A stretch of 64,000 nt of DNA from Nocardia beijingensis NBRC 16342 (GCF_001612785.1 NZ_BDBC01000051.1:62001-126000); one strand, 5' to 3'; shown: positions 35,073 to 44,173, numbered from the stretch's first letter. Numbers and translations are program-made. The notes: generated by a model from the letters alone, not told the origin.

Positions 35073-36178
35073 TTCGTCAGTCCGAGCAGTGCGGCGGTGA
35101 GCCCGTAGTCGGGGCCGAAGTCCTGCATGTTTCCGGTGCGGCAACCATCGGCCTTCATCTGGATGCGTTCGCAGAACAGGCTGACGATCTCACCCGAGAG
35201 CGCGGTGCCGATCACCGCGTGCAGCCGGACGTGCCCGTGCTGGCGGTCGATGATGTTGTCGACGTTCTGCATGACCATCGGCGCGAGGTCGGCGACCTCG
35301 GTGAGGCCGTAGGCGTTGTCGCGCAACTGCTGGGTCACGTTGGTCAGGCCGGCCATCGAGCCCTGCAACTGGTCCTGGTACTGCGTCAGCGTGGTGCTGG
35401 TGTTCTGCAGGAAGGCGAGCAGCTGGTCGAGCGTGGCCTGCAAGCCGGGAGCCTGCTCGGCGAGCAGGCCGGTCATCTGGGTCACGCGGTTGCTGAAATC
35501 GCGCACCGACTGGTCGTTCTCGGCCAGCATGGTGGTGAGGTCGTTCAGCTTGATGATGATGCTGGAGATCGCGTCCTTGTTGTCCACGCCGACCTTCAGC
35601 GCGCTGGACAGCGCGTTGAGGGTGTCGCGGATCTTCTCGCCGTTGCCGTTGAGCATCGGGTACAGCACCCGGCCCGACAGCGGGCCGATGCCCTCCTGAC
35701 CCGGCTCCGGCTTCAGCGCGGCGGCGAACTGGTCGATGGTCTTGATCATCGTGTCGAGCTCGACCGGCGTCTTGGTGCGGGCCTTGGGCAGATGATCGCC
35801 GTCGGACAGGGTCGCGCCACCGGTGTAGACCGGGGTCAGTTCGACGTGCCGGTCGGTCACGATGGATGGCGAGACGATCGCGGCGATGGCGTCTTTCGGG
35901 ATCTTCACGTCCTTGTCGATGGACATGTGCACCTCGACCAGCGTGCCCTTGGGCACGATCTTGTCGACCTTGCCCACGTCGAGCCCGAGCACCGTGATCG
36001 GGTTGCCCTCGTAGATGCCCGCGATGTTGTCGAAGTCGGCGGTGATCTGCAGGGTGTTGCCCAACGCGTCGTTCACCGAGCTCGGCAGCAGCGAGCAACT
36101 GCCGACCGTCAGTGCGGCGGCGCTGATCAAGACCGTCTTCGCGACGGCAGGCAGCGAAAAGCCCGTGCGGAATCTCAT
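35069..36178 (-). CDS. mceD: Mce family protein D, with its own lipobox
   Basis: A 369-residue Mce protein. Unusually for a D subunit the N-terminus looks like a lipoprotein signal: TVLISAAALTVGSC with Cys at residue 28, then SLLPSSVNDALG. The MlaD domain (ITADFDNIAGIYEGNPITVLGLDVGKV broken by a turn) and a helical region with repeated Leu/Asn heptads follow. ATG at 36176-36178 overlaps the mceC stop (ATGA). Whether it is truly lipidated is inference from the -3 to +1 residues V-G-S-C, which are acceptable but not ideal. Confidence 0.88.
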   Translation of the reverse strand: MRFRTGFSLPAVAKTVLISAAALTVGSCSLLPSSVNDALGNTLQITADFDNIAGIYEGNPITVLGLDVGKVDKIVPKGTLVEVHMSIDKDVKIPKDAIAAIVSPSIVTDRHVELTPVYTGGATLSDGDHLPKARTKTPVELDTMIKTIDQFAAALKPEPGQEGIGPLSGRVLYPMLNGNGEKIRDTLNALSSALKVGVDNKDAISSIIIKLNDLTTMLAENDQSVRDFSNRVTQMTGLLAEQAPGLQATLDQLLAFLQNTSTTLTQYQDQLQGSMAGLTNVTQQLRDNAYGLTEVADLAPMVMQNVDNIIDRQHGHVRLHAVIGTALSGEIVSLFCERIQMKADGCRTGNMQDFGPDYGLTAALLGLTK

Positions 36179-37176
36179 CCCTGGCACCCCTCGATGACTT
36201 GGGCGAAGCACAACCAGTTGTCCGGGAACAGCCACGGCAGGCCGACATCGCCGTACGGACCGCTGCCGCCCCAGGAGTTCGCCAGGTAGCGCAGGGTCGG
36301 CGGCATGAGCGACAGCATCCGATCCAGGTTGTCCTTGTTCTTCTGCAGGCCCTCGGCCATGGTGTTCAACTGCTGGATGGTCGGGCCGAGCTGATCGTTG
36401 TTCTCCGCGCCGATCGCCTCCAGCTGCTTGGTCAGCGTCGCGACGTTGTCCAGCAGCTGGCGCAGTAGCGCCTGGCGCTCCATCACCCGGTTGGCGATGG
36501 CCTCGCCCTGAGTGATCACCAGCAGGATGCTGTTGCGGTTGTCGCCGAGGATCTGAGTGACCCGATCGAGGTCCTTCAGCAGAATGTCGACCTCGGCCTT
36601 GCGGCGGTCGATCACCTTGGCCAGCGCGCCGACGCTGTCCAGCGCCTGCGCGGTGAGCTGGGGCGAGCCGTTCATCTGCTCGTTGATCAGGTTCAGCGAG
36701 TCGGCCAGCTTCTTGGTGTCGAGCGCTTCGAATTTCGGAGTGCCGACCTGCACCACGTCGGCCAGGTTGTACGGCACCGAGGTGTTGGAGACCGGAATCC
36801 GCTTGCCCTTCAGCCCGGAGCCGTCGCCCGGTTCGAGGTCGACGTACCGCGCGCCGAGCAGCGTGGCCATCTTGATCGACGCGCGCGCGTCCGGGCCGAG
36901 TTTCACGTCGTTGCTGACGCTCAGCGTGAGCAGCACGTGACTGCCCTCGAGTTCGGCGGCGACCACCCGCCCGGAGGACACCCCGGCGACGTTCACCTTG
37001 TCGCCGACCCTGATGCCCGCGGCCTGCACGAACTCGGCCTTGATCGACTGCTCGCCGACGCCGATCAGTTTGTAGACGCTGGACACCAAGAGCAGCACCA
37101 CGATGAGGGCGCCGCCGATGATGCCCAACCAGAAGTACCGGTTGCTGTCGAACCTGGACCTGAGCTTCGTCATCAT
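36175..37176 (-). CDS. mceC: Mce family protein C
   Basis: A 333-residue Mce protein. The N-terminal anchor is YFWLGIIGGALIVVLLLVSSVY, then the MlaD domain (AEFVQAAGIRVGDKVNVAG and SGRVVAAELEG), then a long helical region and a C-terminal CFAQVIEGCQG that resembles the short cysteine pair of MceC proteins. Start is one of two adjacent ATGs at 37174-37176 and 37171-37173; the first overlaps the mceB stop as ATGA. A longer frame inside mceB is not supported. Confidence 0.88.
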   Translation of the reverse strand: MMTKLRSRFDSNRYFWLGIIGGALIVVLLLVSSVYKLIGVGEQSIKAEFVQAAGIRVGDKVNVAGVSSGRVVAAELEGSHVLLTLSVSNDVKLGPDARASIKMATLLGARYVDLEPGDGSGLKGKRIPVSNTSVPYNLADVVQVGTPKFEALDTKKLADSLNLINEQMNGSPQLTAQALDSVGALAKVIDRRKAEVDILLKDLDRVTQILGDNRNSILLVITQGEAIANRVMERQALLRQLLDNVATLTKQLEAIGAENNDQLGPTIQQLNTMAEGLQKNKDNLDRMLSLMPPTLRYLANSWGGSGPYGDVGLPWLFPDNWLCFAQVIEGCQG

Positions 37177-38216
37177 GGGCGGCACACCGCCGAGTGCGAG
37201 GTGCCACCGATCTGGGAGAACAGACCGCGTGGGAAGAGCACGCCGTAGAGCGACACGTCGAGGCCGCACAGATAGGCGTTGGCGTAACCACCCTCCGAGG
37301 TGTGCCTGCCCGCCGCCGACAGGACGTTCGGCAGGTCGATCGCGGCTTGATCGAGTTTGGCGCCGTTGTCGAGCAGCAGCGTCAGCGCCGCGCTGGTGGA
37401 GTTCTGCGCGTTACGCAGGCTCGGCTGGATCCGGTCGAGCATGCCGACCACCGACGTGGTCGCGCTCGCGATCTGCTCGGTGGAGGCGAGCAACGACTGT
37501 CCTTGTTCGTACAGCCCGCCGATCAAGGCCCGGGTCTGGGTCACCAAGGTCTCCAATTCATCACCTCGTTTCGCCAACCCCGACATCACGCCCGACAGGT
37601 TGGAGATCACATCGGACAGGATCGCGTCCCTGCGCTGGAAGTCGGTGGCCAGCTGGGCGGCCTGGACGATGAACGCGCTCAGCGAGACGCCGTCACCCTG
37701 CAATGCCTGGATGAACGTCTCCGACAGCCGGTTGACCTGCTCGGGCTGCAACACCTGGAACAGCGGCTGGAACCCGTTCAGCAGACCCGACACGTCGAAC
37801 GACGGCTCGGTGCGGTCGATCGGGATGGAACCGTTGTTCTTCAGCGGCGCCGGATTCGGCGCCTTGCCCGGCGCCAGCGCCACATACCGCTGACCGATCA
37901 GGTTCTGGTAGCGGACCAGCGCTTTGGTGTCGTTGTAGATCGTCTGGTCCCGCTGCACGACGAAGGTGACCTTGGCGACCGACTTCTTCAGATTCGCGTC
38001 GCGGCCGAGCTCGATCTTCTCGACCTTGCCCACCCGGACGCCCGCCATGCGGACGTCGTCGCCCTCGTGCAGGCCGAGCACATCGGAGAACGTGGCGGAG
38101 TAGGTGTAGGTGTCGCCGCTGACGATGCGCGCCAGCGTGTTCCACACCACCACCGTGACCAGGATCGACACGATGGCGAAGATGCTGAATCCGATCAGCG
38201 GTTTGCGAATGCTCAT
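37173..38216 (-). CDS. mceB: Mce family protein B
   Basis: A 347-residue Mce protein. The N-terminal anchor LIGFSIFAIVSILVTVVVW precedes the MlaD domain (YSATFSDVLGLHEGDDVRMAGVRVGKVEKI broken by turns) and a helical domain. The C-terminus contains two cysteines (YLCGLDVSLYG and SAVCRP). ATG at 38214-38216 overlaps the mceA stop, so translation is coupled along the operon. Confidence 0.9.
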   Translation of the reverse strand: MSIRKPLIGFSIFAIVSILVTVVVWNTLARIVSGDTYTYSATFSDVLGLHEGDDVRMAGVRVGKVEKIELGRDANLKKSVAKVTFVVQRDQTIYNDTKALVRYQNLIGQRYVALAPGKAPNPAPLKNNGSIPIDRTEPSFDVSGLLNGFQPLFQVLQPEQVNRLSETFIQALQGDGVSLSAFIVQAAQLATDFQRRDAILSDVISNLSGVMSGLAKRGDELETLVTQTRALIGGLYEQGQSLLASTEQIASATTSVVGMLDRIQPSLRNAQNSTSAALTLLLDNGAKLDQAAIDLPNVLSAAGRHTSEGGYANAYLCGLDVSLYGVLFPRGLFSQIGGTSHSAVCRP

Positions 38217-39700
38217 CGGCCTGCACCGTTGTCGGACACCTGCATGGTTCCGCCCTTCAGGATCGTGCTCAGCAGCAGGTATTCCGCGGTGGTCGGCTGC
38301 CGGCCGAGCAGCGCGGTGATCGCCGCGTCACCCCGGTAGGAGATCGGTGCCGCCGACGGTGTGCCCTCCGGCGCGGCGGCCGGAGCCACCGGCGCCGGGG
38401 CCGCGGCCGGCGGGAGCAGGCCCGGCAGCATCGGGAACAGGCCCTCGAGCGGGGTGCCCGCGAACGGCGCGGGTGCGCCGCCGGTCGGAGCGGCCGCGGT
38501 GGCGCGGTTCGGATCCGGGGTGGTGACGCCGGGAATCAGCGGCAGACCCGGCATCGGCACCACCGGCGGAAGCCCGGCGGCCGAAGCGAGCGCGCGCGGC
38601 TTCAACTGCTCCGGCAGCTCGCCGACATCGGCGACGGCGGGAGCGGTGTAGCAGCTCGGCCCGACCAGGTCGCCGTAGCGCGGGCAGTCGGCCACGGTGT
38701 AGGGCCGGTACGGGGTCAGCGTGATGCCCGCGTCCCAGACCTGCTGTTTCTGCGGACCCCACTTGAAGGTGGTGTCCATCCGGCGCATGGTCTCGCTGAG
38801 GTTCAGCAGGCTCCTGGTGATCGCGTCCGGGTCGGCGGCGAGAGCGCCGAACATGTCGTTGGTGCCCGCGGTGACCTCGATGCCCACGTTCGGGTTGCGG
38901 GCGAACAGCCCGTTCACCGTGTCGATGGTTCCGCTGGTGCCGGTGATCAGCGAGACCAGCTCACTGCGCCGGTCGGCGATGGTGCGCGCGGTCTGCACCG
39001 AGCTGCCGAGCACGTCCACCAGCTCGGGCGCGGACTGGTTGAGCGCGTTGAACGAGGCGGAGAAGTCGCCGAGCAGCACACCGAGATCGGGGATCGACTC
39101 GTCGACGGCGAGCAGCCAGCGGTCCAGCCGCTCGACGGTGGAGCCCGGCATCCGGCCGCTGCCGTCCAGCGCCTGGGACAGGGTGCCGAGCACCCGGCCG
39201 AACTGCACCGGGTCGATCTTGTCGAGGATGTTGCGGACCGTGGTGAGCGTGTCCTGCAACGCGATGGTGCCCTTGCTGCGGTCCTCCTCGATGACCGAGC
39301 CCTCGTGCAGGTACTGGTCGGCGGGACCGTTGAAGACGAGTTCGACGGAGGTGACGGCGAACAGGTTGCTGGGCACCACGCGGGCGGTCACGTTCGCCGG
39401 GATGTCACCGGCGAACTCCGGCTTCATCTCGATCCTGACCTTCTGCAGCTCGCCCTTGGCCGCGACGTCCACGGTCTTCACCGCGCCGACGAGCACGCCG
39501 CGGAACTTGACGTCGGCCTGCTCGGGCAGACCGTCGCCGGTGGTGGTCAGGTTCGCGGTGACGTTGACCTTCTCCTGGAAGTACCCCTTGTAGCGCAGCA
39601 TCAGGACGCTGAGTACCAACGCGAACACGACCAGACCGCACACGCCTGCGATGAGCAGCTGCCGCATCGTGGGCCCACGCCCACTGGGATCGATGATCAT
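38213..39700 (-). CDS. mceA: Mce family protein A
   Basis: The first Mce subunit, 495 residues. One N-terminal anchor (LIAGVCGLVVFALVLSVLML) is followed by the MlaD domain (VTANLTTTGDGLPEQADVKFRGVLVG split at Gly) and the helical Mce domain. A long Pro/Ala-rich tail from about residue 370 ends with a short ordered segment. The tail is longer than in mycobacterial MceA proteins (about 400-450 aa). ATG at 39700 lies 7 bases after the yrbEB stop; an in-frame ATG at 39667 is a poorer candidate. Confidence 0.9.
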   Translation of the reverse strand: MIIDPSGRGPTMRQLLIAGVCGLVVFALVLSVLMLRYKGYFQEKVNVTANLTTTGDGLPEQADVKFRGVLVGAVKTVDVAAKGELQKVRIEMKPEFAGDIPANVTARVVPSNLFAVTSVELVFNGPADQYLHEGSVIEEDRSKGTIALQDTLTTVRNILDKIDPVQFGRVLGTLSQALDGSGRMPGSTVERLDRWLLAVDESIPDLGVLLGDFSASFNALNQSAPELVDVLGSSVQTARTIADRRSELVSLITGTSGTIDTVNGLFARNPNVGIEVTAGTNDMFGALAADPDAITRSLLNLSETMRRMDTTFKWGPQKQQVWDAGITLTPYRPYTVADCPRYGDLVGPSCYTAPAVADVGELPEQLKPRALASAAGLPPVVPMPGLPLIPGVTTPDPNRATAAAPTGGAPAPFAGTPLEGLFPMLPGLLPPAAAPAPVAPAAAPEGTPSAAPISYRGDAAITALLGRQPTTAEYLLLSTILKGGTMQVSDNGAGR

Positions 39701-39707
39701 CTGGTGT

Positions 39708-40571
39708 CTACCCCGAGATCCGGATGCCTGGGTTTACGCCCCAGATCGCCAATGTCATGAACAGGTTCGCGAAAACGACCGCGATGATGCACATCTTGAT
39801 CGCGCGGCCCGCGGCCACACCGACGCCCTCGGGGCCACCGGAGGCGAAGAAGCCGTAGTAGCACTGGATGAACGTGGTGATCGCGACGAACAGGATCGCC
39901 TTGATCAGCGAGTAGATGACGTCGGTCGGAACCAGGAACTGATAGAAGTAGTGCTGGTAGGTGCCGGTGGCGGTGCCGCCGATCAGCTGCACGGTCAGCG
40001 CGCAGGAGACGTAGGCCATGGTGAGGCCGAGGCAGTAGAGCGGGATGATGGCGACCATCGCCGCGAACATCCTGGTGCTGATCAGATACGGCAGCGGCCG
40101 GATGGCGATGGACTCGAGCGCGTCGATCTCCTCGGAGATACGCATGGCGCCGAGCTGCGCGGTGAACCGGCAGCCCGCCTGGGCCGCGAAGGCCAGCGTC
40201 GCCAGCAGCGGACCGAGTTCGCGCGTCGTCGCGAACGCCGAGATCGCACCGGTGATCGGACTCAGCCCGAGCAGGTTCAGCGAGTTGTAACCCTGGATGC
40301 CGACGGTCATGCCGCCGAACGCGCTCAGAATGACGACGACGCCGATGGTGCCGCCGCCGACGACGAGATTGCCGTTGCCCCAGGTGACGTCGGAAAGCAG
40401 GCGCCACACTTCCTTGGGGTAGTGCCGCAGCGCCAGCGGGATCGAGCCGATCGAGCGCAACAGGAAGAACACCTGGTGGCCGAGCCTGGCCAGCCAATCG
40501 ACCGGAGCCTGCGCGGATTTCCGGAACGCCTGGAGCGGCCGCAGCAGCGGCGGTACATAGGTTGATGACAC
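39708..40571 (-). CDS. yrbEB: YrbE/MlaE-type permease B of the mce transporter
   Basis: A 287-residue permease of the MlaE family with five or six membrane helices. The conserved core FAAQAGCRFTAQLGAMRISEEIDALE is the EQ-loop region that contacts the Mkl-type ATPase; SEEIDALESIAIRPL is the coupling helix. Together with yrbEA it forms the inner-membrane channel of the Mce importer. No ATPase gene is present here, as usual for mce operons, whose ATPase is encoded elsewhere. It follows yrbEA after 4 bases. Confidence 0.93.
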   Translation of the reverse strand: MSSTYVPPLLRPLQAFRKSAQAPVDWLARLGHQVFFLLRSIGSIPLALRHYPKEVWRLLSDVTWGNGNLVVGGGTIGVVVILSAFGGMTVGIQGYNSLNLLGLSPITGAISAFATTRELGPLLATLAFAAQAGCRFTAQLGAMRISEEIDALESIAIRPLPYLISTRMFAAMVAIIPLYCLGLTMAYVSCALTVQLIGGTATGTYQHYFYQFLVPTDVIYSLIKAILFVAITTFIQCYYGFFASGGPEGVGVAAGRAIKMCIIAVVFANLFMTLAIWGVNPGIRISG

Positions 40572-40575
40572 CGGC

Positions 40576-41430
40576 TCAGACCACCTGTGACGGGAATAGT
40601 GCGTTGTAAACCTGGGTGATGATGAGGTTCACTCCGAACAGCATGATGGCGGAGCTCACCACCGCGGAATTCACCGAGTTCGCGACACCGCCGGGGCCAC
40701 CACGGGTGTTCAATCCGGTGTCGCACGCGATGATTGCCGCCAGCAGGCCGAAAATCAGCGATTTCATCAGCGCGACAAGCAGATCGGTGGTCACCGCGAA
40801 CGAAGAGAAGGTGCCGACGTAGGAACCCGGCGTACCGTTCTGCGCGAAGATGTTGAAGATGTAGCCGGTCAAGAAGCCGACGAAGACGACGAAGCCGCAC
40901 AGCAGCACACTCACCAGCATCGCGGCGCCGAGACGCGGAGCGACCAGCCTGCGCATCGGATCGACGCCCATCACCTTCATGGCGTCGATCTCCTCGCGGA
41001 TGGTGCGCGAGCCGAGATCGGCGCAGACCGCCGAGCCGACGGCGCCCGCGATCATCAGCGAGGTGACCAGCGGGGCGCCCTGCTGAATGATGCCGAGGCC
41101 GTTGGCCGCGCCGATGAACGAGGTGGCGCCGACCTGCCCGGCGACCGAGCCGACCTGGATGGAGACGATGACGCCGATCGGGATGGCGACCAGCAGGGTC
41201 GGCGCCGCGGAGACGCTGGCCATGAAGGCGCACTGCCGCACGAACTCCGCGACCGGGAAGCGCCCGCGGAAAATCGAGACGAACAGTTCGGCGACCGCGG
41301 CGAAGCCCATCGTGATCTGCCTGCCGAAGGTCTCCAGCGATCGCTTGGGATGATCTTGCCAATAAGATCTCGTCCAATCGACCGCACCACTGAACCGTGA
41401 CCCTGATGGTGGACTCTCGGTCGACTGCAC
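40576..41430 (-). CDS. yrbEA: YrbE/MlaE-type permease A of the mce transporter
   Basis: A 284-residue MlaE-family permease, first gene of the operon. The coupling motif ADLGSRTIREEIDAMKVMGVDP is visible together with hydrophobic helices on both sides and NTRGGPGGVANSVNSAVV near the C-terminus. GTG at 41428-41430 follows AGGAGG at spacing 8 and gives a length close to the family; GTG at 41487 or an ATG at 41553 would add 19-41 residues with no ribosome-binding site. Which mycobacterial mce operon this corresponds to cannot be told by eye, so no number is given. Confidence 0.88.
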   Translation of the reverse strand: MQSTESPPSGSRFSGAVDWTRSYWQDHPKRSLETFGRQITMGFAAVAELFVSIFRGRFPVAEFVRQCAFMASVSAAPTLLVAIPIGVIVSIQVGSVAGQVGATSFIGAANGLGIIQQGAPLVTSLMIAGAVGSAVCADLGSRTIREEIDAMKVMGVDPMRRLVAPRLGAAMLVSVLLCGFVVFVGFLTGYIFNIFAQNGTPGSYVGTFSSFAVTTDLLVALMKSLIFGLLAAIIACDTGLNTRGGPGGVANSVNSAVVSSAIMLFGVNLIITQVYNALFPSQVV

Positions 41431-41490
41431 TGGCTGATCCTCCTCGACGCCGGTTGGTTGCCCCGACGACTCGTTTGCTTGACGCACCTT

Positions 41491-41503
41491 ACTACGGAGT
41501 AGT
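41491..41503. promoter_or_regulatory. Palindrome in the mce promoter region
   Basis: ACTAC-GGA-GTAGT, perfect 5-bp arms with a 3-base spacer, 61 bases upstream of the yrbEA start. It fits an operator for a GntR- or TetR-type regulator; mce operons are often so controlled, but no regulator gene is adjacent. Confidence 0.35.
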
Positions 41504-41776
41504 GCAGAACACACCATCCACTTGTGATCGCAGTCATAGATGTCTGTCACCACTGCCGGAAAGTGATGGTTAAAGCGCGGAACATTGGGAACGACCCCAA
41601 AGATGATCAGCCGAGCTCTGGCACAAGCTACAGCCGAAGTGCGGGAATGCCCGATCGCTTCCTGCGATTCGGCGAATTACTTCGGATAACTTTCATCGAA
41701 AATCCGATTTGTTTCCTGGAACCAACGCGGCGCCTTCTTACTATCACTGCGTCACTAACGGCCACACGATTTTCAC

Positions 41777-41799
41777 AATTGCGATAGCTAATCGCTATT
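41777..41799. promoter_or_regulatory. 23-bp imperfect palindrome between mce and protease genes
   Basis: Outer AAT/ATT and inner GCGAT/ATCGC arms are arranged symmetrically around a central AGCTA, with single mismatches in between. It lies 158-180 bases before the protease start in an A+T-rich stretch. Confidence 0.4.
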
Positions 41800-41956
41800 G
41801 GGCCGATAAGATACATTTGATCACGGTTGTATGAAAGTGGATTGAAGTGCGGAGCGGTGGGGACAACCCCCGTAGTGGTGACGCGCCCGAGACCGATTAC
41901 TGACACGATGGGTGCGACAGATTGATATCGTGCGGGCTTCCGACGTCTGGAGGGAC

Positions 41957-42631
41957 ATGTTCAGCAAACTCGCCAAGGTGGCCAACGCCGCCTTCGCCGT
42001 CGCCCTGGGCGCGGCGCTGCTCGGCACGGGCGCAGGGGCCGCTAACGCCGACCCGGGCCCGCCGGTGTTGGGCGGTGGATCCGGCATCATCATCGACAAC
42101 CAGTTCGAGTGCACGGTCACGACGGTCGGCCACGACAACGCGGGCCGTCTGGTCGGCCTGACCGCGGGGCACTGCGGCGACCCCGGCGCACAGGTCTACG
42201 CCGAAGCCGATCGCGGCTCGGGCGTGATCGGCCGTTTCGTGTACTCCAACCACGATCTCGACTACGCCGTCATCCAGTTCGAGCCGGGCAGGATCACCCC
42301 GGTGAACCGGGTCGGCAACGTCACCATCACCGGTATCGGCGGACCGGCCAACTTCCCGCAGATCGTCTGCAAGGAAGGGCGCACCACCGGCAACACCTGC
42401 GGTATCGCCTGGGGTGACCTCTTCAGGACGAACGTCGAGACCTGGAGCCAGATGTGCGTCGTCGAAGGCGACTCCGGCGCGCCGGTCGTCGTCGGTTCGA
42501 CGCTGGTCGGCATGGTGAACGCCTACCTGGCCATCGCGTGCTTCGGTCCCGAGGTGGGAACCAACATGAGCGCGATCATGGGCGACATCAACGCGCGCGG
42601 CGGCGTCGGCGCGGGCTTCCTCCCGATCTGA
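41957..42631 (+). CDS. Secreted trypsin-like serine protease (S1 family)
   Basis: A 224-residue exported chymotrypsin-fold protease like mycobacterial Rv1815. A signal peptide (AFAVALGAALLGTGAGAANA, cleavage after ANA) precedes the mature enzyme. The triad is His72 (TAGHCG), Asp102 (HDLDYAVI) and Ser173 (EGDSGAPV), complete. Cysteines around residues 53/73 and 137/145 suggest disulfides. ATG at 41957 follows GGAGGG; an upstream in-frame ATG at 41912 would spoil the signal peptide. An intrinsic terminator with a T tract follows. Confidence 0.9.
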   Translation: MFSKLAKVANAAFAVALGAALLGTGAGAANADPGPPVLGGGSGIIIDNQFECTVTTVGHDNAGRLVGLTAGHCGDPGAQVYAEADRGSGVIGRFVYSNHDLDYAVIQFEPGRITPVNRVGNVTITGIGGPANFPQIVCKEGRTTGNTCGIAWGDLFRTNVETWSQMCVVEGDSGAPVVVGSTLVGMVNAYLAIACFGPEVGTNMSAIMGDINARGGVGAGFLPI

Positions 42632-42650
42632 TCGCCCGCTACTCGGCGAT

Positions 42651-42693
42651 GAGCGGCCCGAACGCGAGCTACGCGTTCGGGCTGCTCATTTTT
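42651..42693 (+). terminator. Intrinsic terminator of the S1 protease gene
   Basis: GCCCGAACGCG and CGCGTTCGGGC form an 11-pair stem over a 5-base loop, extended by GAGC/GCTC outside one mismatch, and followed by ATTTTTT. This is one of the few classical T-tailed terminators in the window. Its right arm is inside the 3' end of the reverse-strand MFS gene. Confidence 0.85.
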
Positions 42694-44132
42694 TCGCTCG
42701 GCGCCACCGCAGGTCCGGCGACCGCGCACTGGGGCATGCAATCGACGCTGTCGAGCGTGGGCGCGTGCCGCACCGGGCGCAGCAGCACGGCGGCGAGCAC
42801 CGCGCCGAGCACCAGCAGCCCGGCGCACAGCCACATCGCGGTGGCGAAGCCGGCGTCGAAAGCCGCGGGATCACCCAGCGCGCCCGAGATGCCCGCGAGT
42901 CCGGGCAGCGCCGCCACCGCGAGCAGTTGCGCGGTGCGCGCGACGGCGTTGTTCACGCCGGAGGCGATGCCGGCCTCGCTCGCGGGCACCGCGCCGAGCA
43001 CCGCACCGGTGAGCGGCGCGACCAGCGCCGCGAGCCCGAGCCCGAAGACGAGGACGCCGGGCAGCACATCGGTGAGATATCTCGTTTCGGGTCCGATGCG
43101 CAGCAACAGCACCAAGCCCGCCGCCGCCAGCAGCGGTCCCGCGGTCATCGGGATGCGCGGCCCGTGCCGCTGCGCCCAGCGTCCGGCGGGAGCCGACAGC
43201 GCCAGCATGATCAGCGTGATGGGCACTGTCGCGACGCCGGACATCAGCGGCGTGTACCCCGCGACCAGTTGCAGTTCCAGCACCAGCAAGAAGAAGACGC
43301 CACCGAGGGCGGCGTAGACCGCGAGCGTCACGAGATTCGCCGCGGTGAACACCCGCGAGCCGAACAGCGACGGCGGCACCAACGGGTGGTCGCTGCGCAG
43401 TTCGATCACGACGAATGCCAGCAGCAGCACCACACCGGCCCCGATGAGCACGGGCACGGTGTCGATCAGTCCGAGAGTCAACGCACCCAGAGCCAGCGCC
43501 ACCACGAGCGCGCCCGGTACGTCCAGCTCGGGGGCGGCGTCGGGATCGTGGCTCTCGGGCACGTGCCGCAACGCGACCAGCACGACGACGACGGTGAGCG
43601 GAACGTTGAGGAAGAAAATGGACCGCCAGCCCGCGAACTCGATGAGCCAGCCGCCGAGGAACGGCCCGAGCGCGCCTGCCACCCCGCCGAAGCCGGACCA
43701 CAGGCCGATCGCGGCGCCTTGATCGCGGCGATCGATGGACGAGGAGATCAGCGCCAGACTGCCCGGTGTGAGCATCGCGCCGGCGACGCCCTGCAGGATC
43801 CGGGCCGCGACCAGCAGTTCGATGGACGTCGCGACGCCGCACAGCACCGAAGCGACCGCGAAAGCCGCGGTGCCCCAGACGAAGACCCTGCGGCGGCCGA
43901 ACTTGTCGCCGAGCGAGCCGCCGAGCAGGATGAACGACGCGAGGGTGAGGGTGTAGCCGTTCAACGTCCACTGCAACCCGGCGACGTCGGTGTCCAGCGA
44001 TTCGCCGATCCGCGGCAACGCGATGTTCACGACCGTCGCGTCGAGGGAGGCGACCGAAGATCCGAGGATGGTGGCCAGCAGAATCCAGCGACCGGTGCCC
44101 GACCGCAACCGCGGTAACTCGGTGGTGCTCAC
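42669..44132 (-). CDS. MFS drug exporter, DHA2 (14-helix, EmrB/QacA) family
   Basis: A 487-residue major facilitator with about 14 membrane helices. Motif A-like GGSLGDKFGRRRVFVWG follows helix 2, and the DHA2-typical LDATVVNIALPRIGESL is in helix 1 with the conserved Asp. LVAARILQGVAGAMLTPGSLALI is motif C-like. It should export hydrophobic compounds by proton antiport; substrate unknown. GTG at 44130-44132 gives a normal N-terminus; an in-frame upstream start adds eight residues. It converges on the S1 protease gene, with its last codons overlapping that gene's terminator. Confidence 0.9.
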   Translation of the reverse strand: MSTTELPRLRSGTGRWILLATILGSSVASLDATVVNIALPRIGESLDTDVAGLQWTLNGYTLTLASFILLGGSLGDKFGRRRVFVWGTAAFAVASVLCGVATSIELLVAARILQGVAGAMLTPGSLALISSSIDRRDQGAAIGLWSGFGGVAGALGPFLGGWLIEFAGWRSIFFLNVPLTVVVVLVALRHVPESHDPDAAPELDVPGALVVALALGALTLGLIDTVPVLIGAGVVLLLAFVVIELRSDHPLVPPSLFGSRVFTAANLVTLAVYAALGGVFFLLVLELQLVAGYTPLMSGVATVPITLIMLALSAPAGRWAQRHGPRIPMTAGPLLAAAGLVLLLRIGPETRYLTDVLPGVLVFGLGLAALVAPLTGAVLGAVPASEAGIASGVNNAVARTAQLLAVAALPGLAGISGALGDPAAFDAGFATAMWLCAGLLVLGAVLAAVLLRPVRHAPTLDSVDCMPQCAVAGPAVAPSEKMSSPNA

Positions 44133-44173
44133 CCACCCCAACCTAGCGGCAGGCAAGCAGTGGGAAGTCCTGC

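Larger units (their letters stand above)
41431..41956. promoter_or_regulatory. Divergent control region of mce operon and S1 protease
   Basis: About 525 bases between the divergent yrbEA and protease genes, clearly A+T-richer than the surroundings (most of 41560-41830). Two inverted repeats stand out: one at 41491-41503 near the mce side and one at 41777-41799 near the middle. No gene is supported in it. Confidence 0.6.

Noticed and set aside
38213-41430. Assigning the operon to a numbered mycobacterial mce (mce1 to mce4)
   Set aside because: The YrbE and Mce sequences fit the family, but differ enough from remembered mycobacterial copies that a number would be a guess.
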